Positions 57,124 through 64,000 of a DNA stretch of 64,000 bases are shown here, piece by piece. Made by a program: the position numbers and the translations under genes. This DNA is from Celeribacter sp. HF31. Lineage in GTDB: Bacteria > Pseudomonadota > Alphaproteobacteria > Rhodobacterales > Rhodobacteraceae. The notes under the pieces were generated by a model. It made no database searches, was not told where the DNA came from, and was given only the letters and a program-made list of their open reading frames with translations. Every line of letters starts with the position of its first letter. Positions within the stretch are counted from its first letter, which is position 1. The stretch covers positions 310,001-374,000 of the forward strand of contig NZ_JAATOT010000004.1 in NCBI RefSeq assembly GCF_011806455.1, in the 5' to 3' direction.

Positions 57124-57681
57124 TCAGACGCTTTCCGCGATCATGTTCACAGGGCGCGAGAAGGTGTTGAACACCGGCGACCACTGGGTCACGTGGGTGA
57201 TCAGCGCGTCGATCTCCTCTTGCGGGCAATCGGCCTCCATCTCGACCTTGATGCGCACATCAGTAAAGCCGACGGGCTTCTCGGACACGTCACCCGTACC
57301 CCAGACGGCGGTGATGTTCAGATCGCCTTCAAGCTCGAGTTCGAGCTTCTGGATCTTGATGCCGCGGGCGATGGCGTTGGCGTGGAGACCCACGGCGACG
57401 CAGGAGCCGAGAGCGGCCAGAGAGGCCTCCGACGGGTTCGGCGCGGTGTCGTCGCCCAAAAGCCCCGGCGGCTCGTCCACGATGTAGGGTTCGAGATCGC
57501 GGATGTAGTTGGCGTGGCGGAAACGACCTTCCGCGACAGTCTTACATTTCAGCGTCTTCACGGCTTTCGGGTTGGCCTTGCCGGAGGCGATCAGTGCCTC
57601 CAGACCCTCTTTCGAGATCGGGTCCAGCCCGTCAACATCCGGCGCGAGACAGCCGGTGAGAGCGGTTACGGGTTCAGACAT
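57124..57681 (-). CDS. OsmC-family protein
   Basis: 185 residues. Both redox Cys positions are present: LGSCVAVGLHANAIARG and EADCPQEEIDALI. OsmC/Ohr proteins reduce organic hydroperoxides or bind thiol-reactive compounds. A thiol-based protein between the importer and a flavoprotein fits protection against, or processing of, a reactive intermediate. Confidence 0.87.
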   Translation of the reverse strand: MSEPVTALTGCLAPDVDGLDPISKEGLEALIASGKANPKAVKTLKCKTVAEGRFRHANYIRDLEPYIVDEPPGLLGDDTAPNPSEASLAALGSCVAVGLHANAIARGIKIQKLELELEGDLNITAVWGTGDVSEKPVGFTDVRIKVEMEADCPQEEIDALITHVTQWSPVFNTFSRPVNMIAESV

Positions 57682-57726
57682 AAGAATTCCTTTCGTCTGG
57701 TGGGTTAAAGGTTGCGGGTGCGGGGG

Positions 57727-58560
57727 TTAGTGCCCCTCTGAACGCACCCAGTTGAATTTTTTGATCAGCTGGCCTGCGAGGGCATCGAGGGCGAAACCGA
57801 TGATGCCGATCACCACCACAGTGGCGGCCAGCCGATCGTATTCGAGCGTGTCCCGCGCATCGTTGATCGCGTAGCCAAGCCCGGAGGTGACGCCGAGATA
57901 TTCAGCGGGCACCAGCACCACCCAGGCCACCCCAAGCGCGAGGCGAATGCCCGAGAGAACATCGACGGCAATGGCCGGAAGAATGACCGAGAACAGCATA
58001 TGGAGCGGGTTTGCCCCCAGATTGCGCGCCACCTTGAGCCATGCGGGATCAATCCGACGCACACCTCCTGCGGTGGAGAAGAGGATCGGCCAAACGGCGG
58101 CCATACCGATCAGGAAAATGATCGCCCCGTCCCAGGTGGCAAAGGCCATGACCGCGATGGGCATCCAAGACAGCGGCGAGATCATCCGCAGGAATTGGAA
58201 CGGCACATTGGCGACCTCATTGAGGCGCTTCATCCGCCCGATCATGATGCCCACCGGCACGCCGATCACAGTGGCGTAGAACAATCCCAGCCCCACCCGC
58301 CTCAGCGAGGGCCCCGACATCGCCACGACCTCACCATCCATCAGCATCGCCCAAAGACGCGTGAGCGTCGGCGCAGGCGCGAAATCGGCGAAGGCGAAAA
58401 GATCGTCACTGGTCTCAACGATCCGGCCGCCGATCCACCACAGCATCAGCAAAAGGCCAACGCCGAGCAGACCGTTCGCAAGGCCGCGCAAACGGCCCAG
58501 CTTTGGCAGGGAAAACCCTGTCCTCGCCATCGGCCCGGAGAGCTGCGTCACGTCGCTCAT
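57727..58560 (-). CDS. NitT/TauT-type ABC transporter permease
   Basis: 277 residues with six membrane segments and the EAA-type loop (LKVARNLGANPLHMLFSVILPAIAVDVLSGIRLALGVAW). It belongs to the SsuC/TauC/NrtB permease group. The start overlaps the binding-protein stop by four bases. Cyanate importers of the CynABD type belong to the same group. Confidence 0.9.
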   Translation of the reverse strand: MSDVTQLSGPMARTGFSLPKLGRLRGLANGLLGVGLLLMLWWIGGRIVETSDDLFAFADFAPAPTLTRLWAMLMDGEVVAMSGPSLRRVGLGLFYATVIGVPVGIMIGRMKRLNEVANVPFQFLRMISPLSWMPIAVMAFATWDGAIIFLIGMAAVWPILFSTAGGVRRIDPAWLKVARNLGANPLHMLFSVILPAIAVDVLSGIRLALGVAWVVLVPAEYLGVTSGLGYAINDARDTLEYDRLAATVVVIGIIGFALDALAGQLIKKFNWVRSEGH

Positions 58561-59837
58561 AGCTCGAAGATCTCCTCACGGGTGTAAGGATCGCCGCCGG
58601 TCGCGACCGACGGATCGGCCTTCCACTCCGGGTAGGTTTCAAGCGCGGTTTTGACGTAATCGTAGTTCACCAGATCGTCGGCCACGAATTGCGGATCGAG
58701 CCCCTCGAGAAAGGTCGTCTCGCCCGAGACGACCGTCTCGTTCATCGCCTCGACGATCAGCTTGGTCGCCGAGGGATAGGGCCAGGGCTGAAAGTCGATC
58801 CGACCGTTGTGGAATTCTGCCTGATGCTTGATCGCACCGGAGGCGATGTAATCGGGGTTGTTCTCATAGAGCGTCATGGCGCGTTTCACGACTGGCGCCG
58901 GAGCGGGGAGGTATCCCGCGCCGTCTTTCGATAGCAATTCCGCCACTTCCTCTTTGTTTTGAGAAGCATAGATCGAGGCACGCACCACGGCGTTCATCAC
59001 GCCCTGGGTCCATTCCGGTTTCGCGACCGTGGCCTCTTCATGCATGCAGACCACGCAGCACGGATGGTTTTTCCAGATGTCGCCGGTAAAGCGCAGCATC
59101 CGCGCGCCCGCTTTCAATTCGCCAAGCGCGTTGAACGGTTCGGCGACGATATAGGCGTCGATCTTCTTGGCCGCGAGCGCAGGGGGCATCTCGGGCGGCG
59201 GCAGGACCTGAAGGTTGCATTCGTCCGCTGCAATCGCCTCGCCCTGCGGCTTGATCACGGCTTTGATGCCATTGGCCCTGAGCGCGTATTGCAGCACGAT
59301 GTTGTGCATCGAATACCAGAACGGCACGGCGACCTGTTTGCCACCCAGACCCGCGAAATCTGCGATGTCCGTGTGACGACCGACCACCAGAGCGGAGCCG
59401 TTGGTGTGCGCCCAGGACATGATTTTCACAGGGAAATTGTTATTGTAGCGCATCCAGACCGGGATCGGTTTCAGGAAGTGCACGAGGTTGAACTTGCCCG
59501 AGGCAAAGCCCTCGATCAGCGGCGACCAGCCCCGGATCAGGGTCGGTTGCTCGGCCTTGATGCCCTCCTCCTCGAAATAGCCTTTGGCATGTGCCAGCAA
59601 AAGCGGCGTGGCGTCGGTGATCGGCAAATATCCGATCCGCAACACATCGTCGTCCTGCGCATGCGCCATGCGCGGCAACATCGCGGGCATGCCGCCCAAA
59701 AGAGCCGCCAAACCGCCCTTGGCGAGCAGATCGAGGGCCGAGCGACGGCCCGGGTCGAACTCCGTATCTCCGCCGCAGCACGGGGCGTGAAGGTCGTGAT
59801 GGCCGTGGCCGCAAGTGGTCTTGTGGTCGTCAGTCAT
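58557..59837 (-). CDS. NitT/TauT-type substrate-binding protein with metal-binding leader
   Basis: 426 residues of the NrtA/SsuA-like binding-protein family (LRIGYLPITDATPLLLAHAKGYFEEEGIKAEQ). Before a twin-arginine-like leader (GRRSALDLLAKGGLAALLGG) lies a Cys/His-rich segment, TTCGHGHHDLHAPCCGG, that could bind zinc or copper. A second Cys cluster, CCVVC, lies in the mature part. The full leader is unusually long. The operon with cyanase suggests cyanate, thiocyanate or a related small anion as cargo (inference). Confidence 0.85.
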   Translation of the reverse strand: MTDDHKTTCGHGHHDLHAPCCGGDTEFDPGRRSALDLLAKGGLAALLGGMPAMLPRMAHAQDDDVLRIGYLPITDATPLLLAHAKGYFEEEGIKAEQPTLIRGWSPLIEGFASGKFNLVHFLKPIPVWMRYNNNFPVKIMSWAHTNGSALVVGRHTDIADFAGLGGKQVAVPFWYSMHNIVLQYALRANGIKAVIKPQGEAIAADECNLQVLPPPEMPPALAAKKIDAYIVAEPFNALGELKAGARMLRFTGDIWKNHPCCVVCMHEEATVAKPEWTQGVMNAVVRASIYASQNKEEVAELLSKDGAGYLPAPAPVVKRAMTLYENNPDYIASGAIKHQAEFHNGRIDFQPWPYPSATKLIVEAMNETVVSGETTFLEGLDPQFVADDLVNYDYVKTALETYPEWKADPSVATGGDPYTREEIFEL

Positions 59838-59875
59838 GTGAAATCCCTGTTGGTGTTCGGTTGGTTGTGTTCGGC

Positions 59876-60754
59876 TTACTCTGGGAGGCGGGTGAAATCG
59901 TTGTCGACGGCTGGGTCGCTCCTCTCGGCGACATCGGCGTAGAGGCCCATCAGACGGGTGTGTTCGCGGCCGAACGCCTCCGTGCCGCCACTGCGCTCCG
60001 CATCGGAGAGCGCGATCTTTGTGTCCTCGGCGATCCGGCCCGGATTGGCGCGCAGCACCAGAACCCGATCCGCCATGCGCACCGCCTCGCCGACATCATG
60101 GGTCACGATCACCAGCGTCAGGCCCAGATCCTTGGCGATCTTGCGCACGTCTTGCTGAAGCGAACGGCGGGTGAAGGCGTCCAGCGCAGAGAAGGGTTCG
60201 TCGAGCAGAAGCATCTCCGGGCGCGGCGCCAGAGAGCGGGCCAGTGCAACACGCTGTTGCTGGCCGCCGGACAATTCCTGTGCGTTGCGATCCGCGAAGG
60301 CGGCCAGATCAACCAGCTCCAAGACCTCCGGCACACGTTTGGCGATCTCATAGCTGCGGCGGGTGAATTTGAGGCCAAGGCCAGCGTTTTGCGCCACGGT
60401 CATCCAGGGATAAAGCGAGGGCGCCTGAAACATCATCACCCATTTCGGCGAGGGATGCTCGACCACATTGCCGTTGATCACCACCTCGCCCTCGGACGGG
60501 TGGGTGAGCCCGGCGAGCATGTGCAAGAGCGTGGATTTGCCACAACCTGAGCGCCCCAAAAGTGCGATCACCTCGCCCGGATGGATGTCGAAAGTCATGT
60601 TGTCGAGCACGAGGCCATCGGCCTTGCGGTAGCTGTGGCTCAGGCCTTTGACCGCCACATGTGCACCATTCGGAGCCGGTGTGAGACCCGGTGCCGCCTG
60701 CTTTGCGTCAGTGGTGTGGGGCGGGGTCTGATCTTTGATTTTTGTCACGGCCAT
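59876..60754 (-). CDS. NitT/TauT-type ABC transporter ATPase
   Basis: 292 residues. Walker A GRSGCGKST, signature LSGGQQQR, Walker B MLLLDEPFSALD, switch His in VTHDVGEAV. It carries an unrelated 30-residue N-terminal extension. First gene of the operon, so it lies closest to the divergent TetR promoter. Confidence 0.92.
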   Translation of the reverse strand: MAVTKIKDQTPPHTTDAKQAAPGLTPAPNGAHVAVKGLSHSYRKADGLVLDNMTFDIHPGEVIALLGRSGCGKSTLLHMLAGLTHPSEGEVVINGNVVEHPSPKWVMMFQAPSLYPWMTVAQNAGLGLKFTRRSYEIAKRVPEVLELVDLAAFADRNAQELSGGQQQRVALARSLAPRPEMLLLDEPFSALDAFTRRSLQQDVRKIAKDLGLTLVIVTHDVGEAVRMADRVLVLRANPGRIAEDTKIALSDAERSGGTEAFGREHTRLMGLYADVAERSDPAVDNDFTRLPE

Positions 60755-60787
60755 CTCTTCTCGCTCCGGGTTAAATTCATGAACTGA

Positions 60788-60804
60788 ACAAACCGTTCTG
60801 TCTT
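60788..60804. promoter_or_regulatory. putative TetR operator 1
   Basis: Imperfect palindrome ACAAACCGTTCTGT with TCTT/AAGA flank; on the reverse strand it reads AAGACAGAACGGTTTGT. It shares AAGACAGA-n-CG with the second site. Confidence 0.45.
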
Positions 60805-61000
60805 ATCCAGCCAAAAAGAAATCGCCTCCGTCAACGCCCATGCATGCAAAAAGATGAATCTTATTTTCTTGTTTATTTATTCGGCAAAAATAGAGGTAGA
60901 CTGCCTGTATCTGGGCGAAATCGAGCGAATTTTCCTCGATTTTGAGCTCTGATCTCACGAAGATGCACGAATGTCGCAGGCAAGAATCTCATCCAAAAGA

Positions 61001-61018
61001 CAAGACAGATCGTTCTTG
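61001..61018. promoter_or_regulatory. putative TetR operator 2
   Basis: CAAGACAGATCGTTCTTG, an imperfect palindrome with arms CAAGA/TCTTG and matching inner bases. It lies 133 bases before the TetR start. Confidence 0.45.
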
Positions 61019-61150
61019 TTTTTTTGCGGTATATATGTGAGGGAGGTTTGAAGAGGCGGTTGGCTGGGCGATTCTGCTCAGGCGTGACGCCATAGTGACG
61101 CCATAGACGCCACAGTATCGTATTGAGTTTCGTCCGCAGGAGATGATCAG

Positions 61151-61780
61151 ATGGAAGACGCGCCACAGGAGTTCTGCTCGCTGCAAACCTCAGACTGGAG
61201 TTTTGCCGCTAAAGAGCCGCAAAATGCCCGCGAAAAGATCATGACGGCGGCCTCGCATCTGTTCTGCAATCACGGCTTTTCCGCCACCGGGATCGACAAG
61301 ATCCTGACGCGCGCGGGCACGGCCAAGGCGACGCTTTATCATCACTTCGCCTCGAAAGAGGAGTTGATCGCCGCCGTCCTGGAGGCTGAGGGCGAAACCT
61401 GGCGCAACTGGTTCTTTGGGCGACTGGCGGAGGTCAAAGGCCCGGCGCCAGAACGTATTTTGGCGGTGTTCGACCTGCTCGAAGAGTGGTTCTCCGATCC
61501 GGGATTTTATGGCTGTCCCTTCATCAACGCGGTCGCCGAGTTCGACACCGGCAATGAGGCGGTGCGGCAGGCGGCGGATGTGCACAAACAGCACCTCCTG
61601 ACCTGGCTCAAGGCGCAGGCGATGGAGATGAAGGCCAAGGATGTGACGGAAACCGCGCGCGCGATTGCGGTCCTGTTCGACGGCGCCATTGTGGCCGCGC
61701 AACATGGGCGCGACCCGAGTTTTGCCCGCACGGCGCGGGTGATTGCCGAGGGCTATCTGTCTCAGATCGAGGTCCGCTAA
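61151..61780 (+). CDS. TetR-family regulator, divergent from cyanase operon
   Basis: 209 residues. Helix-turn-helix: FSATGIDKILTRAGTAKATLYHHFASKEELI. The C-terminal domain has YGCPFINAVAEF, a conserved pattern of a LmrA/YxaF-like TetR branch whose Cys could sense electrophiles or thiols. ATG 61151 follows CAGGAGATG. Divergent position and two shared motifs make it the likely repressor of the 60754-53226 operon. Confidence 0.88.
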   Translation: MEDAPQEFCSLQTSDWSFAAKEPQNAREKIMTAASHLFCNHGFSATGIDKILTRAGTAKATLYHHFASKEELIAAVLEAEGETWRNWFFGRLAEVKGPAPERILAVFDLLEEWFSDPGFYGCPFINAVAEFDTGNEAVRQAADVHKQHLLTWLKAQAMEMKAKDVTETARAIAVLFDGAIVAAQHGRDPSFARTARVIAEGYLSQIEVR

Positions 61781-62988
61781 AGCGCAGCGCGGTCTACAAT
61801 CGATGTGCCGTCTTCCACGGTGTCGGCGGGATGGGGGATGACCATTTCGCCTTCTTCAAGACCAGACAGAACCTCGGCGCGGGTGTCGGATTGATGGCCG
61901 ATCTCGATGGGGCGCAGCCGCGCTGTTCCTCCGTCGGCGACGAAGGTGGCCCAGCCTGTCCCATGTCGGAACATGGCGGAGATCGGGATGGTCAGGGCAG
62001 CGTCATCTTCCCAGCGCACAACCTTCAGGAAGACGGAATAGTGGTGGCCCAGACCGGGGCGCTTCTCGGGTGGGGTGATCAGCGAAAAGACGGCGGAAAC
62101 CCGTTGCTCTTCGATGCCCAGCGAAGAGACATGCGTGTCGGCGCGCGGCGCGAGACGGATCAGCCGGGCCTCGAGCGCAGGCGTGCCGCCCCAGCGTTCG
62201 ACCATGGCACGGGCGCCGATCTCAAGACCCACGGCGTCAGAGGACAGCAAATCCGCCTCGATCTCCAGATCGGCGACATCGCCGATGGACAAGAGCGGCG
62301 AGCCGACCGTGACCGCGTGCTCAGAGACCTGCGTGATCGCCAAAACCTTGCCTGCCGCCGGCGCAGTGATCTCGACACAGCAGGTTTCGCCAGTCCGCAG
62401 CGACGCCCCCGGTTCGATCAACGCGGCCTCTGCGCGGGCCAGTGAGGATTCGGCCATCTGGACGTTCGAGGCGGAGGCATCGCGGGCGGCAACGCGCAGC
62501 GACAAAAGTTGTTGCGCATCTTCGAGGGCTGTGAGTGAGGAGACGCCCCGCGCGACGAGTGCCTTGGTGCGCTCATATTGGTTTTGGGCATAGGACAGCT
62601 CTTCGTCGGACTGCCGCAACTGCGCGCCTGCGAGATCGGCGGCGGCACGGGCCTCGCGCACGGCGGCCTCCAACTGCACGCGGGTCCGGGCGTCGATGAG
62701 CGAAGGCGCGATGGGTTCGACCTTGGCCACCACGGTCACACCCGCCTCGACCGCATCGCCCTCTTCGACAGGCGACCGCAGAGCCGTGCCCGCAATCGGC
62801 GCAGAGACCTCATAGAGGTTGCGGATCTTGGTTTTGCCATCGGCATTGATCGTCACCTGCATCGGCCCCCGGGTCACAGGCGCCAGATCGACGGCCACGG
62901 GATGCGGGCGAAAGGCGATGAACAGGAGCGCCACGACGAGTGCGCCAACGATCAGGGTCAAAAGCGATTTACGGGACTTGGAGGTCAT
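61777..62988 (-). CDS. periplasmic adaptor (HlyD/MacA-like membrane fusion protein)
   Basis: 403 residues. An N-terminal membrane anchor (LLTLIVGALVVALLFIAFRP), a biotinyl-lipoyl-like half motif (GTALRSPVEEGDAVEAGVTVVAKVEP), a coiled-coil hairpin with repeated Ala/Glu/Arg segments, the second lipoyl half (ITAPAAGKVLAITQVSEHAVTVGSPLLSIGD) and a beta-barrel domain. It links an inner-membrane transporter to an outer-membrane channel or supports the FtsX-type permease encoded just upstream. It overlaps the TetR end by four bases. Confidence 0.88.
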   Translation of the reverse strand: MTSKSRKSLLTLIVGALVVALLFIAFRPHPVAVDLAPVTRGPMQVTINADGKTKIRNLYEVSAPIAGTALRSPVEEGDAVEAGVTVVAKVEPIAPSLIDARTRVQLEAAVREARAAADLAGAQLRQSDEELSYAQNQYERTKALVARGVSSLTALEDAQQLLSLRVAARDASASNVQMAESSLARAEAALIEPGASLRTGETCCVEITAPAAGKVLAITQVSEHAVTVGSPLLSIGDVADLEIEADLLSSDAVGLEIGARAMVERWGGTPALEARLIRLAPRADTHVSSLGIEEQRVSAVFSLITPPEKRPGLGHHYSVFLKVVRWEDDAALTIPISAMFRHGTGWATFVADGGTARLRPIEIGHQSDTRAEVLSGLEEGEMVIPHPADTVEDGTSIVDRAAL

Positions 62989-62991
62989 GGG

Positions 62992-64000
62992 TCACTCCCG
63001 GGTTTTCATAACGGAAACAAGGTCAAGCCGGTCAATCCGCTGTCGCACCAGTAGCACGGAGGCCAGCGCCGTGCCCAGTACAACAACGGAGGCCGTGGCA
63101 TAGGCGGCGGGCGGAAGGACCATCGGAATGGTGTAGAGATCGGAGGCGAAACTGGCGGCCATCAGGTGGCCAAGCCCGTAGCCGATGAGCCAGCCCAAAG
63201 GCTGCGCCAGCGCGGCGATCAGCATGATCTCTCCGATCAGGATGTAGGAGACCTCCCAATTCGAGAATCCGAGAATGCGCAGGGAGGCCAATTCGCGGGC
63301 GCGCTCGGAAAGCTGAATGCGGGCGCTGTTATAGGTTAGGCCGACGGTGATCAGGATGGCGACCACGCTGAACAACCCGTTCATGATCGAGATGTTCTCT
63401 TCGACCGTGGCGTCGAATGAAGCTTTCATATCGGTGACGCGCACGGCGCCGGAGATCAGCGGCGTGTCCTTGATGGCGCGGTTGAACGCGTCGTCTTCGG
63501 TGGGATCAAGCGTGACATTGGCGACCGAAATTTGCGGCACGCTGCGGGTCAGGTGGGACATGGCCTCGCGGGTCATGAAAGCGCCGAGGCCAAAGAATTG
63601 CTCAGTGACGCCCGCCACCGTCAAGCTGTAGGTCTCGCGCCGCCCGCTCATGAATTCCACTTCGACGGAATCGCCGGGAGCAAGGCGCAGGACTTCGGCC
63701 ACGCGGGTGGTGATCAAAAGGCCGGGGCCGTCCACCTCGACCACGCGGCCCGCCTCGTCGATGGAGCGCGCCAGAGTGGCGCCCGCGCCGCGTGTGGTGA
63801 TCGACAGCTGTTTCTCCAACGGCCCGTTGCGCAGGGTCACGGGCGTGAACAATTCGCCCTCGACCTCCATCACGCCGGGCAGGGTGCGGATGTCTTCGAG
63901 CGCGGATAGGCTGCGTTCTTTTGTGAAGAGCAAGACGATGTCTTCGCGATTCGATTGGTTAAAGGCGATGTCGGCGATGCTGCTCATCGAATAGGAGAAA
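62992..64000 (-). CDS. FtsX-type ABC permease, N-terminus cut by window edge
   Basis: About 336 residues visible; the frame is still open at the right edge, so an internal ATG at 63987 is not the true start. The periplasmic domain (VTLRNGPLEKQLSITTRG) precedes the FtsX core with three membrane segments (IMNGLFSVVAILITVGLTYNSARIQLSERARELASLRILGFS). It resembles the second half of the long MacB/LolC-like permeases. Paired with the adaptor, it probably forms an efflux or lipid/peptide export system. Confidence 0.85.
   Translation of the reverse strand, partial: FSYSMSSIADIAFNQSNREDIVLLFTKERSLSALEDIRTLPGVMEVEGELFTPVTLRNGPLEKQLSITTRGAGATLARSIDEAGRVVEVDGPGLLITTRVAEVLRLAPGDSVEVEFMSGRRETYSLTVAGVTEQFFGLGAFMTREAMSHLTRSVPQISVANVTLDPTEDDAFNRAIKDTPLISGAVRVTDMKASFDATVEENISIMNGLFSVVAILITVGLTYNSARIQLSERARELASLRILGFSNWEVSYILIGEIMLIAALAQPLGWLIGYGLGHLMAASFASDLYTIPMVLPPAAYATASVVVLGTALASVLLVRQRIDRLDLVSVMKTRE

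Larger units (their letters stand above)
60755..61150. promoter_or_regulatory. divergent promoter region
   Basis: 396 bases between the ABC operon and the TetR gene. Two related operator-like sites are described separately (60788-60804, 61001-61018). Confidence 0.5.

Noticed and set aside
55867-57708. 613-codon open frame on the plus strand
   Set aside because: Antisense to the flavoprotein and OsmC genes, which have clear motifs. No family features of its own.

Overview
The window looks like the chromosome or a large replicon of an alphaproteobacterium of the Roseobacter/Rhodobacter group (Rhodobacterales). This is inferred from GC-rich coding sequence, a dense set of TRAP, TTT and ABC solute importers, a perfect FNR-type box, a DUF982 protein and IS481/IS6 transposase remnants. 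No rRNA, tRNA or CRISPR array was seen, so the species is not fixed by any marker gene.

Layout. (1) 1-3.1 kb, minus strand: a sensor histidine kinase (cut by the left edge) and an NtrC-type response regulator. (2) 3.7-18.7 kb: a pyridine-ring catabolic island with an IS481-type transposase remnant at its left edge and an IS6-type remnant at its right edge. It carries two MarR regulators; a Rieske oxygenase, a TIM-barrel protein and a ferredoxin reductase; a TctCBA importer; a TetR regulator; and the lower nicotinate pathway nicE-nicD-nicX-nicF, a flavin reductase and nicC on the opposite strand. NicC makes 2,5-dihydroxypyridine, NicX opens the ring, NicD deformylates, NicF deamidates and NicE isomerises maleate to fumarate. 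The usual first enzyme, the molybdenum hydroxylase NicAB, is absent and a Rieske system is present instead. (3) 18.9-26.1 kb: an IclR regulator, a D-2-hydroxyacid dehydrogenase-type flavoprotein, a TRAP importer, and the acylating acetaldehyde dehydrogenase plus 4-hydroxy-2-oxovalerate aldolase pair, with no ring-cleavage genes. (4) 26.6-37.3 kb: mprF, then an accessory stretch with a Ner-like DNA-binding protein, a frameshifted TniQ gene, a large repeat-containing autotransporter and the C-terminal stump of a type I restriction HsdR. (5) 37.6-42.5 kb: an AraC regulator and a tryptophan-tryptophylquinone amine dehydrogenase operon (B-E-D-A order) with two c-type cytochromes. (6) 42.5-46.3 kb: small proteins, a transglutaminase-like protein and a cold-shock protein. 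(7) 46.8-53.2 kb: a TetR regulator, a Liv-type ABC importer and an M19 dipeptidase homologue lacking first-site metal ligands. (8) 53.2-61.8 kb: a minus-strand operon with a NitT/TauT-type ABC importer, OsmC, an acyl-CoA-dehydrogenase-fold flavoprotein, a sulfurtransferase, cyanase and a flavin reductase, facing a divergent TetR gene. (9) 61.8-64 kb: a periplasmic adaptor and an FtsX-type permease (cut by the right edge).

The most interesting candidates are the NicAB-free pyridine island with shared palindromic operators, the cyanase/sulfurtransferase/flavoprotein/ABC operon of unknown substrate, and the amine dehydrogenase whose small subunit has lost exactly two cysteines that pair with each other in methylamine dehydrogenase.
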